DNA of 45,632 nt, taken from NCBI GenBank assembly GCA_964479625.1, contig CAYZMS010000031.1, forward strand, positions 1 through 45,632, written 5' to 3'. This DNA is from CAYZMS01 sp964479625. Its GTDB lineage: Bacteria; Bacteroidota; Bacteroidia; Chitinophagales; Saprospiraceae. Every line of letters begins with the position of its first letter. Within the stretch, counting starts at the first letter, position 1. The notes under the pieces are model-generated. The model was not told the origin of the DNA. It worked only from the letters and a program-made list of their open reading frames with translations, and ran no database searches. The translations under genes were made by a program, and so were the position numbers. Positions 45,611 through 45,632 of this stretch are shown piece by piece.

Positions 45611-45632
45611 TGAAAAAGAAAGGCCTTCTGTG

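Noticed and set aside
1..45632. CRISPR arrays, tRNA and rRNA genes, prophage genes
   Set aside because: No regularly spaced repeats, cloverleaf-like segments or phage structural genes were noticed on reading.

Overview
The window looks like a chromosomal segment of a Bacteroidota bacterium, most likely class Saprospiria. The clues are a giant secreted protein with a type IX secretion (T9SS) C-terminal sorting domain preceded by dockerin-like and cohesin-like modules, TonB-dependent receptors with a carboxypeptidase-regulatory-like N-terminus, an LptD of Bacteroidota type, lack of clear Shine-Dalgarno sites, and promoter-like TTG-N19/20-TAnnTTTG boxes. Lineage is inferred from family knowledge; no rRNA is present to confirm it. 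No tRNA, rRNA or CRISPR array was seen.

Region 1 (1-11.6 kb, envelope maintenance): an MCE/MlaD lipid-transport protein, a tandem universal stress protein, a family 2 glycosyltransferase, a decayed TonB-dependent receptor (one frameshift, two in-frame stops), the membrane protease SppA, and a divergent pair made of a periplasmic murein amidase with a SPOR-like tail and LptD. Region 2 (11.7-25 kb): the ~1570-residue cysteine-rich T9SS protein, a helical protein of unknown function, two secreted metallopeptidases (M28, M14), an anchored NUC1 nuclease and a HerA-like/DUF853 ATPase. Region 3 (25-28.2 kb): dihydrolipoyl dehydrogenase, a gap that may encode a small RNA, a small probable lipoprotein and a short-chain dehydrogenase-like protein lacking the usual catalytic serine.

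Region 4 (28.2-38.3 kb): a 1079-residue Clp-type double AAA+ ATPase with a C-terminal coiled coil and a release-factor PCRF-like domain (the most unusual gene here), a gamma-glutamylcyclotransferase-like protein, and a solute-uptake block: porin, DUF4212 small subunit, sodium:solute symporter and a small membrane protein, followed by an ArsR-type regulator and a divergent cNMP/CBS/DUF294 sensor. AT-rich TATAGAT repeats sit in the control regions of arsR and the porin and may be the ArsR operator. Region 5 (38.3-45.6 kb): a prolyl oligopeptidase, a DinB-like protein and CTP synthase, with related palindromes on both sides of the DinB-like gene, then a broken insertion sequence (about 42963-44318) abutting the C-terminal half of another TonB-dependent receptor.
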